Shown here in pieces: positions 1-8,169 of a stretch of DNA of 64,000 nucleotides. How positions within the stretch are numbered: position 1 is the first letter of the stretch; every line of letters begins with the position of its first letter. Source of the DNA: Armatimonadota bacterium (GTDB taxonomy: Bacteria > Armatimonadota > Zipacnadia > JAUWAU01); contig JAUWAU010000033.1 of the NCBI GenBank assembly GCA_030601885.1, positions 1 to 64,000 of the forward strand. Direction: 5' to 3'. The translations under genes and the position numbers were made by a program. Under the pieces are notes generated by a model. The model was not told the origin of the DNA. It made no database searches and worked only from the letters and a program-made list of their open reading frames with translations.

Positions 1-347
1 TTCTTGGGAAACTCGCTCCCGTCCACGATCAGCACCCCGTCCCCATCGCCCAGGCTCGCGGCCACCAGCTCGGCGTGTCTGGCCAGGATCGCTCCATCAT
101 CCCATGCCCCCTCACCCAGGAAGCGCTGCATCTCGCGCACCTTCCCCTCCCCCACCGCCAACGCCAGCCCCTCGGCACATTTCCTGCGACCCGGCAGCAA
201 CAGCCCCTGAAGATACGTCAGCGCCCACTGGCGCTGTTCACGACGAAAGAACAACTCGGCAAACTCCCGGTGATAGGCCACCAGCTCATCGGCCAAGCCC
301 ACAACATCCGCCTCCGACAGCTCAAAGGCCGGAAAGCCCTCGCCCAC
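1..347 (-). CDS. IS701-family transposase, N-terminal part (cut by window edge)
   Basis: The visible 115 residues match the N-terminal part of IS701-type DDE transposases: a helical segment with FFRREQRQWALTYLQGLL, then GRRK, a MQRFLGEGAWDD segment, and LIVDGSEFPK holding the first catalytic Asp. The rest lies beyond base 1. In this frame the first possible start is GTG at 347, just after an in-frame TAA at 360-362. A better-looking start, ATG at 370-372 with an AGGAG about 8 nt upstream, is one frame off. Deleting one base near 359-361 would join it to the transposase frame. The copy may therefore be frameshifted, or it may really use GTG. The element's ends and target-site duplication are not visible. 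Confidence 0.72.
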   Translation of the reverse strand, partial: MGEGFPAFELSEADVVGLADELVAYHREFAELFFRREQRQWALTYLQGLLLPGRRKCAEGLALAVGEGKVREMQRFLGEGAWDDGAILARHAELVAASLGDGDGVLIVDGSEFPK

Positions 348-487
348 GGCCGCTTCCGATACTGCGCTCATAGCTCTGGCTCCTGCTGCGATGTATGGCT
401 GCGATTGCGAGTGTCTACGCCATTATATCATAAAGCGTCGTAGTAGTACTAACGACTATGGACTGGCTTTACGGAGGTGCGTTTCTG

Positions 488-1135
488 ATGGCAGCATGGC
501 TGGGCGAGTTCACCCTCGTCAGCTACTTCGCGCGGGGCGGGTTCTGGATGTATCCGCTGGCGCTTTGCTCGCTGGCGGGCCTGGCGGTGATCCTGTACAA
601 GCTGCACGAGTTCTGGCGGGCGAGCATCGTGGGCGAGGATTTGATGCTGAAGGTGGAGGGAAAGCTGACGGCGGGCGACACGAAGTCCGCTGTAGGCCTA
701 TGCGAGGAGTCGCCCGGGCCCCTGGGGTTGGTCATCGGGGCGGGCCTTCTCGCCAAGGATAAGCGCCGGGAGGGGATTCGCCAGGCGGGCCAGGAAGCCG
801 GCGTGCGCGCCATCGCCTCCCTGGAGGGCTACCTTCCGGCCCTCTCGACCGTGGCCAATATCGCGCCGCTGCTGGGCTTCCTCGGCACGGTCACCGGGAT
901 GATCAAGGCCTTCGCGGCAGTGGCCGCCGAGGGGCTGGGCGATCCGACGACCGTTGCCGCCGGCATCTCGGAGGCGCTCATCACGACAGCCACCGGTCTC
1001 ATCATCGCCATTCCGTGCCTCGCGGCGTACAACTACTTCGTCTCGCGCGTGAACCGCTTCGCGCTGCAGATGGAGGAGGCGTCCGCCAGCGTAGCCGACC
1101 TGGTGTCCGCAGGGGGTGCCACCGGTGCCGCTTAG
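488..1135 (+). CDS. MotA/TolQ/ExbB-type proton channel protein
   Basis: A 215-residue inner-membrane protein of the ExbB/TolQ family, the proton-driven motor subunit that energises TonB- or TolA-like partners. It has an N-terminal membrane helix (FWMYPLALCSLAGLAVILYK), a cytoplasmic loop, and two conserved C-terminal helices containing APLLGFLGTVTGMIKAF and ALITTATGLIIAIPCLAAY, both family hallmarks. ATG 488 was chosen because GGAGGT lies at 473-478 with a 9-nt spacer; the upstream ATG at 458 has no such site. The gene overlaps the ExbD-like gene by about 20 nt. Bases 348-487 upstream hold no gene I can support. Whether the motor serves transport or envelope integrity cannot be told from sequence. 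Confidence 0.92.
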   Translation: MAAWLGEFTLVSYFARGGFWMYPLALCSLAGLAVILYKLHEFWRASIVGEDLMLKVEGKLTAGDTKSAVGLCEESPGPLGLVIGAGLLAKDKRREGIRQAGQEAGVRAIASLEGYLPALSTVANIAPLLGFLGTVTGMIKAFAAVAAEGLGDPTTVAAGISEALITTATGLIIAIPCLAAYNYFVSRVNRFALQMEEASASVADLVSAGGATGAA

Positions 1136-1529
1136 GAGCAAGCTGCGACTCGAAAACACCATTCCGATGGCCTCCATGGCCGACATCGCCTTCCTGCTGA
1201 TCATCTTCTTTCTCCTGACGAGCACCTTCGCGCGAGACAGGGGACTGGACATCAAGCTGCCGAGGGCCGCGACCACGGAGCAGCTCCCCAAGAGGGCCAT
1301 CACGGTGCAGATAGGGCGCGATGGCGAGATCCGGCTGAACGGGCGGCCGGTGCAGGCCCATCAGTTTCAGCAGGCCCTGGCCGCGGCGCTCGCGGAGACG
1401 AGTCTGAAGAAGGTCACCGTACGCGCCGACGCGGACGTGGCCTACGGACGGGTGTTCTCCGTGGTGGACATCGCGCGGCTGGAGGGGGCCCGTGCCACCA
1501 CGCTGGCGGGCACCTTACGGGAGGAGTAG
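1116..1529 (+). CDS. ExbD/TolR-type biopolymer transport protein
   Basis: A 137-residue ExbD/TolR-family protein with a short cytoplasmic N-terminus, one membrane helix and a periplasmic domain. The helix region MADIAFLLIIFFLLTSTF carries the conserved Asp that takes part in proton translocation, and it is followed by the usual periplasmic RITVQI-like strand. The start is GTG 1116, overlapping the ExbB gene; GTG 1125 in the same frame is an alternative and would remove three residues. The neighbours are the ExbB-like protein upstream and, 4 nt downstream of the stop, a protein with a TonB-like N-terminus, so all three are likely one operon and one complex. Confidence 0.92.
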   Translation: MPPVPLRSKLRLENTIPMASMADIAFLLIIFFLLTSTFARDRGLDIKLPRAATTEQLPKRAITVQIGRDGEIRLNGRPVQAHQFQQALAAALAETSLKKVTVRADADVAYGRVFSVVDIARLEGARATTLAGTLREE

Positions 1530-1533
1530 GCGG

Positions 1534-4071
1534 ATGGGCATGCTGCCGAGATACACATTCCGTCGGTGCATCGTCGCCTCGGCGATCATCCACGCTCTGG
1601 CGCTGATCGCGATCCCCGTGCGCGGGCGCATGCAGCCCGCGCCGCCGCAGGAGATCTTCGTCATGGCCGAGGCGCCAGAGGAGCTGCCCGAGCCTGAGCT
1701 CGAGCAGCCCGAACCCGAGCCCCCGCAGGAACGGCAGCTCGTGAAGATCGCCAAGTTCCGCGCGCGACCTCAGCGCATTCCTCGCCGCGAGCCGACTCGA
1801 GCCGTGGAGCCCGAGCCTCTCGAGGAGCCGGAAGTGAAGGCGGTCGAGGTGGCACTTCTGCCGCCGCCGACGGCGCAAGAGTTGGCCGCTCCGCCCGAAC
1901 CGACGTTAGAGCGGGAGCAGCCGCTGCCGGAGATCGAGGCGGCGGAGCTGCCTGAAGCGCGGCCCGAACAGATGGCCGCACTCCCGGAGAAGCTCACGCC
2001 GGACATCGCCGAAGCACCGGAGGAGGAGGCGGGGACGCTTCCCGAGGCCGAGACGATCGCACAGGCGCCGCAGCCCGAGCCGCTGGAGACGCCAGAGCCG
2101 CCGGACATGGAAGTGCCCGGGCCGGAGCTCGAAGGGCCGGCCGAGACGCCGACTGAAGTGGCCGCGCTGCCGTCGCCGCCGGCGCCATCTCCGAAGAAGG
2201 AGGAGCTTGGCTCAGGCTCCATCGAGAAAGCGAAGCCGGAGCTGGGTCTTGCGATGGGTGAGGAAGAGGGAGCCGGGCCCGAGGGCGAGGTCATCACCGC
2301 CGGCGTGCCGCGCGAGGAAGCTGCGGCCGGGCCGCAGGACATCGGCTCCGCACCTCCGGCGAGCGTGGCCGCCGGGCCCGTGCCGGACTTTCCCGACCAG
2401 CCCGCCGGGCCGGTCCCGCGACTTGGCGTCGAGCTTGCGACCCTCGACGCGCCCGGTGCCGCCAAGGGCGATGGCATCCCCGCCGGTGGCTTTGCCAAGG
2501 CGACCCCCACTCTTGCCGCCGGCCTGCCAGAGGCCGAGCCAGGCGCGCTGGGCTTGGGCTCCGAGCTTGCACGGGGGCCCGGGCTGCAGCCGGAAGCGGG
2601 GGGTGAGCCGATCAATATTGCCCCCGGGCCGATGGGGGATGAACCGATAGTCATGGGCCCCGGCATCGGAGGCGGCGCTGGCCGACCCATGGGCGGCGGT
2701 GGTGGAGTTGCAGTGGCACTGGCGGGAGGCCTGGCCGGGCCTGGCGGAGGATACGGCGGATCCGGGCTCGCGCTCGGCAGCGGAGCCGGCAAGGGCGCGC
2801 CGCGGCTGGGCGTAGCCTTCGGCAAAGGTGAGGGTGACGCGTATGCGCGCCGCCCTGGCCTCGGTGGCGCCGGAGGCGGCGGCATGGGTGGCGGAGTTGG
2901 TGGCGGCCCCGGGGGCGTCGGCGAAGGCGGACGCGGTACAGGTGGTCCGCGCGGCGTGGCCGTGGGGCGTGCGGGAGGCGGCATTGGAACCGGGCCGGAG
3001 CCCTTCGGCATTCCTGGAGCGATGCGGTACGCCCAGGGGCGCCCGGGGGCTCGGGGACTGGCGCCTGGCATTGGACCGGGGGGTGGCTTCGGCGGCCCTG
3101 GGGCCGGCGGGCCGAACGTCGCGGGAACGGGCGGCGGGCGTGGCGCTCTGGTGGCAAAGGCAGTCCCCGGGGGCATCGGTGAGGCCGTGGGTGCGGACCG
3201 TGGTCCCGCCGTACGACTCGGAGGGGGCGGAGGCACCGGCGGGACGGGCCGACAGCCGGGCGGACCGGGGCGCAGAGGTCCGCTGCAAGTCGGCAGAGGC
3301 GCGGGCGGCGTCGGGGTCGCAGCGGGTGGCCCAAGCTTTGGCTTGCCGCCGCTGCCGCCAGTGCGGGGAGGGCGTGGTGTGGGCCTGGCAGACGCAGGAC
3401 ATGGAGCAGGGCCTGGACCGTCCCGAGGGACCAAGCGCACCATAGCATCGGCGAAGGCGCGACCAGGCGGGCTGTACGTGAACGTCAGCGGCATCTTCGA
3501 TATGCCGCTGGGCATCACCACCAGCGACTACAACGCCGACGCCTCCGGCATGCCGAATCTGCTCGCGGAGGTGCGCAAGCGGACCGATGTTGACGTTACG
3601 ATACGCGAGCGGTTCGTGCCGCTGCAACTGGACAAGATCGAGGATTCGCCCGTGATCCACCTGCGCGGCCACAAGGCCTTCAGGCTCACGCCCGCCGAGC
3701 GCGAGGTGCTGCGCAAGTACGTGCAGCAGGGGGGGACGATCTTCGGTGAGGACTCCCACGGCCCCTTCGGCGAATGCTTCCGGCGGGAGATGCGCAAGGT
3801 CTTCGGCGTCGAGCCGCGCGACCTGCCCAAGGGGCACGAGCTCTATAAGGCATTCTACGTTCTCGACGGTGTGCCGCGCGGCGACATGGGCGAGCAGCAC
3901 CCGCTGCAGGGCATCAGCGTCGGCAACCGTCTCGGCGTCATCTTCTCCCGCAACGACTACGGCGACCTCTGGGAGGGGACAGGGTGGTGGGTCCGGCAGG
4001 AGGACCGCGAGGCGGCCTACAAGATGGGCGTTAACATCTACGCCTACATCACCGCCCACTGGAGCAAGTGA
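1534..4071 (+). CDS. TonB-like N-terminus fused to Gly-rich linker and DUF4159
   Basis: An 845-residue protein. Residues about 10-28 form one membrane helix containing SAIIH, the Ser-x3-His pattern that TonB uses to contact ExbB/ExbD. Residues about 35-230 are Pro/Glu-rich, like the rigid periplasmic arm of TonB. Residues about 250-640 are very Gly-rich. The last 200 residues match DUF4159, recognisable from YNADASGMPNLLAEVRKRT, LRKYVQQGGTIF and FSRNDYGDLW. ATG 1534 follows the ExbD stop by 4 nt with GGGAGGAG just upstream; ATG 1540 is also possible. The order suggests a motor-driven envelope protein whose output domain is DUF4159 rather than a TonB C-terminal domain. DUF4159 has no established reaction. 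Confidence 0.85.
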   Translation: MGMLPRYTFRRCIVASAIIHALALIAIPVRGRMQPAPPQEIFVMAEAPEELPEPELEQPEPEPPQERQLVKIAKFRARPQRIPRREPTRAVEPEPLEEPEVKAVEVALLPPPTAQELAAPPEPTLEREQPLPEIEAAELPEARPEQMAALPEKLTPDIAEAPEEEAGTLPEAETIAQAPQPEPLETPEPPDMEVPGPELEGPAETPTEVAALPSPPAPSPKKEELGSGSIEKAKPELGLAMGEEEGAGPEGEVITAGVPREEAAAGPQDIGSAPPASVAAGPVPDFPDQPAGPVPRLGVELATLDAPGAAKGDGIPAGGFAKATPTLAAGLPEAEPGALGLGSELARGPGLQPEAGGEPINIAPGPMGDEPIVMGPGIGGGAGRPMGGGGGVAVALAGGLAGPGGGYGGSGLALGSGAGKGAPRLGVAFGKGEGDAYARRPGLGGAGGGGMGGGVGGGPGGVGEGGRGTGGPRGVAVGRAGGGIGTGPEPFGIPGAMRYAQGRPGARGLAPGIGPGGGFGGPGAGGPNVAGTGGGRGALVAKAVPGGIGEAVGADRGPAVRLGGGGGTGGTGRQPGGPGRRGPLQVGRGAGGVGVAAGGPSFGLPPLPPVRGGRGVGLADAGHGAGPGPSRGTKRTIASAKARPGGLYVNVSGIFDMPLGITTSDYNADASGMPNLLAEVRKRTDVDVTIRERFVPLQLDKIEDSPVIHLRGHKAFRLTPAEREVLRKYVQQGGTIFGEDSHGPFGECFRREMRKVFGVEPRDLPKGHELYKAFYVLDGVPRGDMGEQHPLQGISVGNRLGVIFSRNDYGDLWEGTGWWVRQEDREAAYKMGVNIYAYITAHWSK

Positions 4072-4088
4072 GCGGCTTCCCCAGGTCT

Positions 4089-4442
4089 CTATTCGCCCGA
4101 TCCGTTACTTCTTCGCCTTGGCCTTCCGACGACACACAGCACAACGCCCACGATGACTCCCAGCCCGCCCGCTACGGCGTAGGGCATCCACTCCGGGACA
4201 AGCAGCTCCTCGAGCCGTCTGAAGATGCCGAGCAGTAGCAGCGCGCTGCCGATCGCCGTCAGGACGGCACCGGCCCCCGTGGCGATGATGCTGAGGCGCG
4301 CCGCTCTGATGGCTTCACGGAAGCTGTCGTCGATCGTCTGGTGTATCTGATCGTTTATGAAGCGGCAGATCGTCTCAGCCAACTGGCGATCGCCGCCGGG
4401 GAGCGTCTCGTGCTCAGGTGATTGTCCTTGGTCCTCAGGCAT
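4089..4442 (-). CDS. Small membrane protein of unknown function
   Basis: About 117 residues that I do not recognise. The N-terminus is polar and acidic (PEDQGQSPEHE). It is followed by an amphipathic segment (TICRFINDQIHQTIDDSFREAIR) and two clear membrane helices, LSIIATGAGAVLTAIGSALL and MPYAVAGGLGVIVGVVLCVV, then a basic tail. Both termini are probably cytoplasmic. ATG 4442 has GGGAG only 2 nt upstream; ATG 4487 in the same frame would add 15 basic residues and lacks any ribosome site. It converges on the DUF4159 gene across 17 nt. There is no functional clue beyond membrane location. Confidence 0.6.
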   Translation of the reverse strand: MPEDQGQSPEHETLPGGDRQLAETICRFINDQIHQTIDDSFREAIRAARLSIIATGAGAVLTAIGSALLLLGIFRRLEELLVPEWMPYAVAGGLGVIVGVVLCVVGRPRRRSNGSGE

Positions 4443-4587
4443 GGCTCCCTGCACAGAACGCGTGGTGCGCACACGCACTCGTATCATTGGTGCGCGCGCG
4501 TATTGCGGGACTATTGCGGCATACTACTCCGTTCGCCTCTATTCTACAGTGGCGGCCATGACCCCTTGCTGGGGCAGCACAGTGCGG

Positions 4588-6678
4588 TCACCTGCGCAGG
4601 GCGGCCCGGACGCGCTTGGGCTTGTGGAAGATGTGCGCGTACCTTGCAGCCGGGTGTACGTTCCCATCTTGATCGCGAAAGCGGATGTACTTGTCCGCCG
4701 CCGGCGAGCAGTCGTAATACCCGTCGGGCGTCCAGACAACCCACTCGCCGGTGGGCACAAACGAGCTCTCGTGTTCGTCGCGCTTGGCGACGTGCCACAC
4801 CGTCGCCACGCGCTGACCGGTCGTCGGATCCCAAATGCTTGTGGTTCCCTGCGCGCTTGCGCCCGCCAAGAGCCGACTGTTGGGAGTGAAGGCAAGGGTA
4901 GAGCCCTCGAACCTCCGCAGTTCCCGCCCCGTGTGCGCATTCCAGAGGATGCCCGTCTCGTGCTCATCAGCCGATGCCAGCCATCGACCGTCCGGGCTGA
5001 AGGCGACGGAGCGTACGGCGCCGCCGTGTCCGGGCAGTTCGTGCGATTGCTGGCGGCTGGGGACGTGCCACAGTATCAGACGCCGCTCCTCGGTGCCGGC
5101 GGCCAGCGTCACCCCGTCTGGGCTGAAGGCCAACGATAGCACATCGCCGGGGCATTCGCTGAGCATCGGCACCACCTGGTGGCTGCGCAAGTTGCACAGG
5201 GTGACGCGGCCCCGTGACTCGCCGAGCGCGATGGTGTGGCCGTCTGGGGCGAAGGCAGCCGCCTTGACATCCTCATTGAAGGTCCTCAGGGGGTGTTCCT
5301 GATCTCCGACCTCCATGTCCCACAGCAACGCCCCGCCGTAGTAGCCCACGGCAGCCAGGAAGCGACCATCTGGGCTGAAGGCCACATGCGCGGCGCCGCC
5401 TGGCGCACGTCTGCCCAGCGTCCGGAGCTGCCTGCTCGTGCGGGCGTCCCACAGGACAACGCGGCCCTCGTCACTCCCCATGGCCAGCGTCTTACCATCG
5501 GGGCTGAGGGCGGCGCAGGCGACATGATAGCGATCTATTACGAGCCGCCGGATCATCTCCCCCGTGTGCCAGTTCCACACGACAGCGGCACGGCCGGAGC
5601 AGCTACACGCCAGCCCGAGGCCCGAGGCGCCGAAGGCAACGCTGCTGACGGGTGCGACGCGCCCGGGGAGCCTATGCAGGCGGTCGCCCGTGTGGGCGTC
5701 CCACATGATCACGGAGCCGTCCCCGCATCCTGCAGCCAGCCTTCCGCTGTCCGTGGTGAATGTCGAGCACCACGGGCCCCACGGCCGGGCATTGAACGTC
5801 CGCAACAAATCGCCGGTCGCTACATCGCGTATCGTCACGGTCCCATCCGAGTACACAGACGCCAGCACGAGGCCATTCGGCCCGAAGTGCAGCGCCGGGG
5901 CCCCGGGGGAGGGCGCAACCCGCTTGTGGACCTCCTTCCCCGTTTCGAGGTCCCACAACACCACTGTGTGCCGGGTAGCCGACATGTGCGGCGCTGCTGC
6001 GAGTGTGCGTCCGTCCGGGCTGAACGCGAGAGCTGCGCCACCCTCCTCGTACGTGAACCTGCGCGTCTCCTCCCCTGTGCGAGCGTCCCGGAGTACCAGG
6101 CCGTAACCCCACTCGGCGGAAGCCAGGGCGGCGCCGTCTGGACTGAATGCCAGGGCGCCAACGGGGCTCCGGGCGTCCTCAAGCGTCCACGCCACCTCGC
6201 CGGTTTCAGTATCCGACACGACCAGACCGCGGCCGCCGCCAAAACCGCTCGAGCCCGCGGCCAAAACGCGCCCCACTGGGTCAAAGGCCACACACATGAC
6301 GTCGTCGCCGAACCCCTCGATCCGGCGCACTTGACGTCCGCTGGGAACCGCCCAGAGCGTGACGGCCTTATCCGAGCCGCCCGAGGCCAGGAAGCGACCA
6401 TCTGGGCTGAAGGCCAAGCATAGCACCACGTCGTACGGCTTCAGGCCGCCCTGCAGCCTCTGCAACTGGTCACCTGTGCGAGCGTCCCACAGAACGATGG
6501 TCCCGTCGTCGCCGCCGGACGCTATCGTGCGACCGTCGGGGCCGAAGGCAACGCATCGCACGCCCTCCCAGTGCCCCGTCTGCGGCACGAGCGCGAGGCC
6601 GATCGGCGCTGCGATGCGTTCCAGCGCGTTGCCGGATGCGAACGACGCCAACGTCGCAACGAGGGCTAAACCGCCCAC
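4588..6678 (-). CDS. WD40 repeat protein, 14 repeats (two propellers)
   Basis: A 696-residue protein. After a hydrophobic N-terminal stretch (GGLALVATLASFASG, a possible signal peptide) it consists almost entirely of WD40 repeats. I count about 14 copies of the FSPDG-x-LASG...VVLWD pattern, enough for two seven-bladed propellers. The C-terminus has WVVWTPDGYYDCSPAADKYI, a segment that often ends such bacterial WD40 scaffolds, including ones linked to caspase-like or kinase domains; no catalytic domain is present here. GTG 6678 was chosen because GGAGG lies 8 nt upstream; GTG 6693 is also in frame. It is probably an exported or membrane-tethered binding scaffold with an unknown partner. Confidence 0.85.
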   Translation of the reverse strand: MGGLALVATLASFASGNALERIAAPIGLALVPQTGHWEGVRCVAFGPDGRTIASGGDDGTIVLWDARTGDQLQRLQGGLKPYDVVLCLAFSPDGRFLASGGSDKAVTLWAVPSGRQVRRIEGFGDDVMCVAFDPVGRVLAAGSSGFGGGRGLVVSDTETGEVAWTLEDARSPVGALAFSPDGAALASAEWGYGLVLRDARTGEETRRFTYEEGGAALAFSPDGRTLAAAPHMSATRHTVVLWDLETGKEVHKRVAPSPGAPALHFGPNGLVLASVYSDGTVTIRDVATGDLLRTFNARPWGPWCSTFTTDSGRLAAGCGDGSVIMWDAHTGDRLHRLPGRVAPVSSVAFGASGLGLACSCSGRAAVVWNWHTGEMIRRLVIDRYHVACAALSPDGKTLAMGSDEGRVVLWDARTSRQLRTLGRRAPGGAAHVAFSPDGRFLAAVGYYGGALLWDMEVGDQEHPLRTFNEDVKAAAFAPDGHTIALGESRGRVTLCNLRSHQVVPMLSECPGDVLSLAFSPDGVTLAAGTEERRLILWHVPSRQQSHELPGHGGAVRSVAFSPDGRWLASADEHETGILWNAHTGRELRRFEGSTLAFTPNSRLLAGASAQGTTSIWDPTTGQRVATVWHVAKRDEHESSFVPTGEWVVWTPDGYYDCSPAADKYIRFRDQDGNVHPAARYAHIFHKPKRVRAALRR

Positions 6679-6820
6679 ATCAGCCACCTCCACTCAGCCT
6701 GATAGGGCTCGTTCCCCAGGAGCCGTGGCAACATCGACATCTGCTGAGGCGGCACACCAGCACCGAAGGGACGCCAACATGCCCTCTTTATTGGTATGAG
6801 CGCGGGCAGACGCGAAGGTT

Positions 6821-7927
6821 TCAGCCTGGAGGCCCGGCTGGGCTTCCGGCAATAGGGGGCGGACGCCGTTTCGTGACCGGCGGCTTCCGAGCACTGCCAT
6901 CGTGCACGCCGCGGGTCACGTACTCGCGCCAGGTTCCCGTGATGGCCGCGACGACGGCGAGCTTGAGCAGCACGACGAAAGCGACGCCGAAAGTGGCGCC
7001 GGCAGATAACTCACCGCGGAAGAACCCGCTCACCGTCGGCTCATCCACCGGGATGAGAGCGGCGGGGATGGCAAAGAAGAAGGCCCCGATGGCGAGCGGC
7101 GGGCTCACCGCATGCTGCACCCGCGTCGTGAGGGCCACGCCCAGCACGATAACGAGCCCCCCGAGCACGTATCGCCATAGCGGAAGCGCCTCAAGCGGCG
7201 GCGCTCTGACGATTTCTGGGATGCCGAAGGCCGTCAGCCCAGTCTGCAGGGCCAGGTCGGGGAAGAGGGCAACGCCGACGCATGCTGCCACCAGCAGGCC
7301 ATCCCATCGGCGTGCTCGCGCCGGGCGCTTCGCCCGGTACGCCTCCAGCAATCCCGCATCCTCGCGCGCGACCTTGCCCTGCAGCACCTCGTGCAGCTTC
7401 TCCAACGCGCTTCCTGAGCCGTTGCAGAGCACCTCCAAAGGCCGAGATCCGTATCGGCCCAACACCTTGAAAGTCACCCGCGCCAGCCTCATCCCGTCTG
7501 CGCTTGAGGCGCGCCTGTCCGGCCGCCCTGCCGATGCTGCCGGCTCACTGCGCATCTGATAGCTGAGCACGTCGTCCCACGCCGTGAGCCACGTGTCCTC
7601 GCACCACGTAACGATGCTGAATATGGAGTAGTGATCGCGGCGCAGGATGCCATCCTCAGCGAGGATGATAGTACTATGGCGGGGTACGAGGATGCGTCCG
7701 GCGAGGGCAATGAGCATCACAGCGAGGATTACCTGGACGGCGACAACGCGCCAGGGCTCGGCGACCGACCCAACCAGCGGCCAGAGCAGCAGCCCGAAGG
7801 CGGCGAGGATACCCATGATGCCCGCGATTACCAGCACCTCCACCACAAGGGGCCGTCGGCACCATGGTCGTGCCTCGGGCGGCTGCGGGATCACTATGGG
7901 CCATGTTGGCGTCAGATCAACGAGCAT
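6821..7927 (-). CDS. Multi-pass membrane protein of unknown function
   Basis: A 368-residue protein. Residues about 28-80 hold two membrane helices. Next comes a soluble stretch (IILAEDGILRRDHYSIFSIVTWCEDTWLTAWDDVLSYQ...) that resembles the PH-like strands found in some bacterial membrane proteins. After it come four to five further helices and a basic, Pro-rich C-terminus. It is transcribed with the WD40 gene on the minus strand, 142 nt apart. The start is ATG 7927; no strong ribosome-binding site is visible. I cannot name a family, so the PH-like suggestion is inference only. Confidence 0.65.
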   Translation of the reverse strand: MLVDLTPTWPIVIPQPPEARPWCRRPLVVEVLVIAGIMGILAAFGLLLWPLVGSVAEPWRVVAVQVILAVMLIALAGRILVPRHSTIILAEDGILRRDHYSIFSIVTWCEDTWLTAWDDVLSYQMRSEPAASAGRPDRRASSADGMRLARVTFKVLGRYGSRPLEVLCNGSGSALEKLHEVLQGKVAREDAGLLEAYRAKRPARARRWDGLLVAACVGVALFPDLALQTGLTAFGIPEIVRAPPLEALPLWRYVLGGLVIVLGVALTTRVQHAVSPPLAIGAFFFAIPAALIPVDEPTVSGFFRGELSAGATFGVAFVVLLKLAVVAAITGTWREYVTRGVHDGSARKPPVTKRRPPPIAGSPAGPPG

Positions 7928-8169
7928 CGCTATGTAGACCTTCGGCGCCCTGTCACTGCTTCCTGCCGCCCGGATGCGGAGAATCCGCGCGGGCCCGGAG
8001 CAGCCGCAGGGGAATGCGCCCGCTACGGCGAACTAACGCCGGTCCGTTGCGGCATCGGAACGTCGGCTCTCCAGATTCTTTCGATCCGTGGGGGTTCAGA
8101 GAATCCGCATGGACGGAACGGGTCCGCGGAGCCAAGCCGGTTGTCCAAGAAGGGGCGGGTAATGCTCGT

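Noticed and set aside
1770-3521. A long open minus-strand frame opposite the DUF4159 protein
   Set aside because: Pro/Ala/Ser-rich composition reflects the complement of the Gly-rich plus-strand gene; the plus-strand protein has recognisable domains.
5236-6423. Open plus-strand frame inside the WD40 gene
   Set aside because: Its reading is the complement of the regular WD40 repeats on the minus strand.
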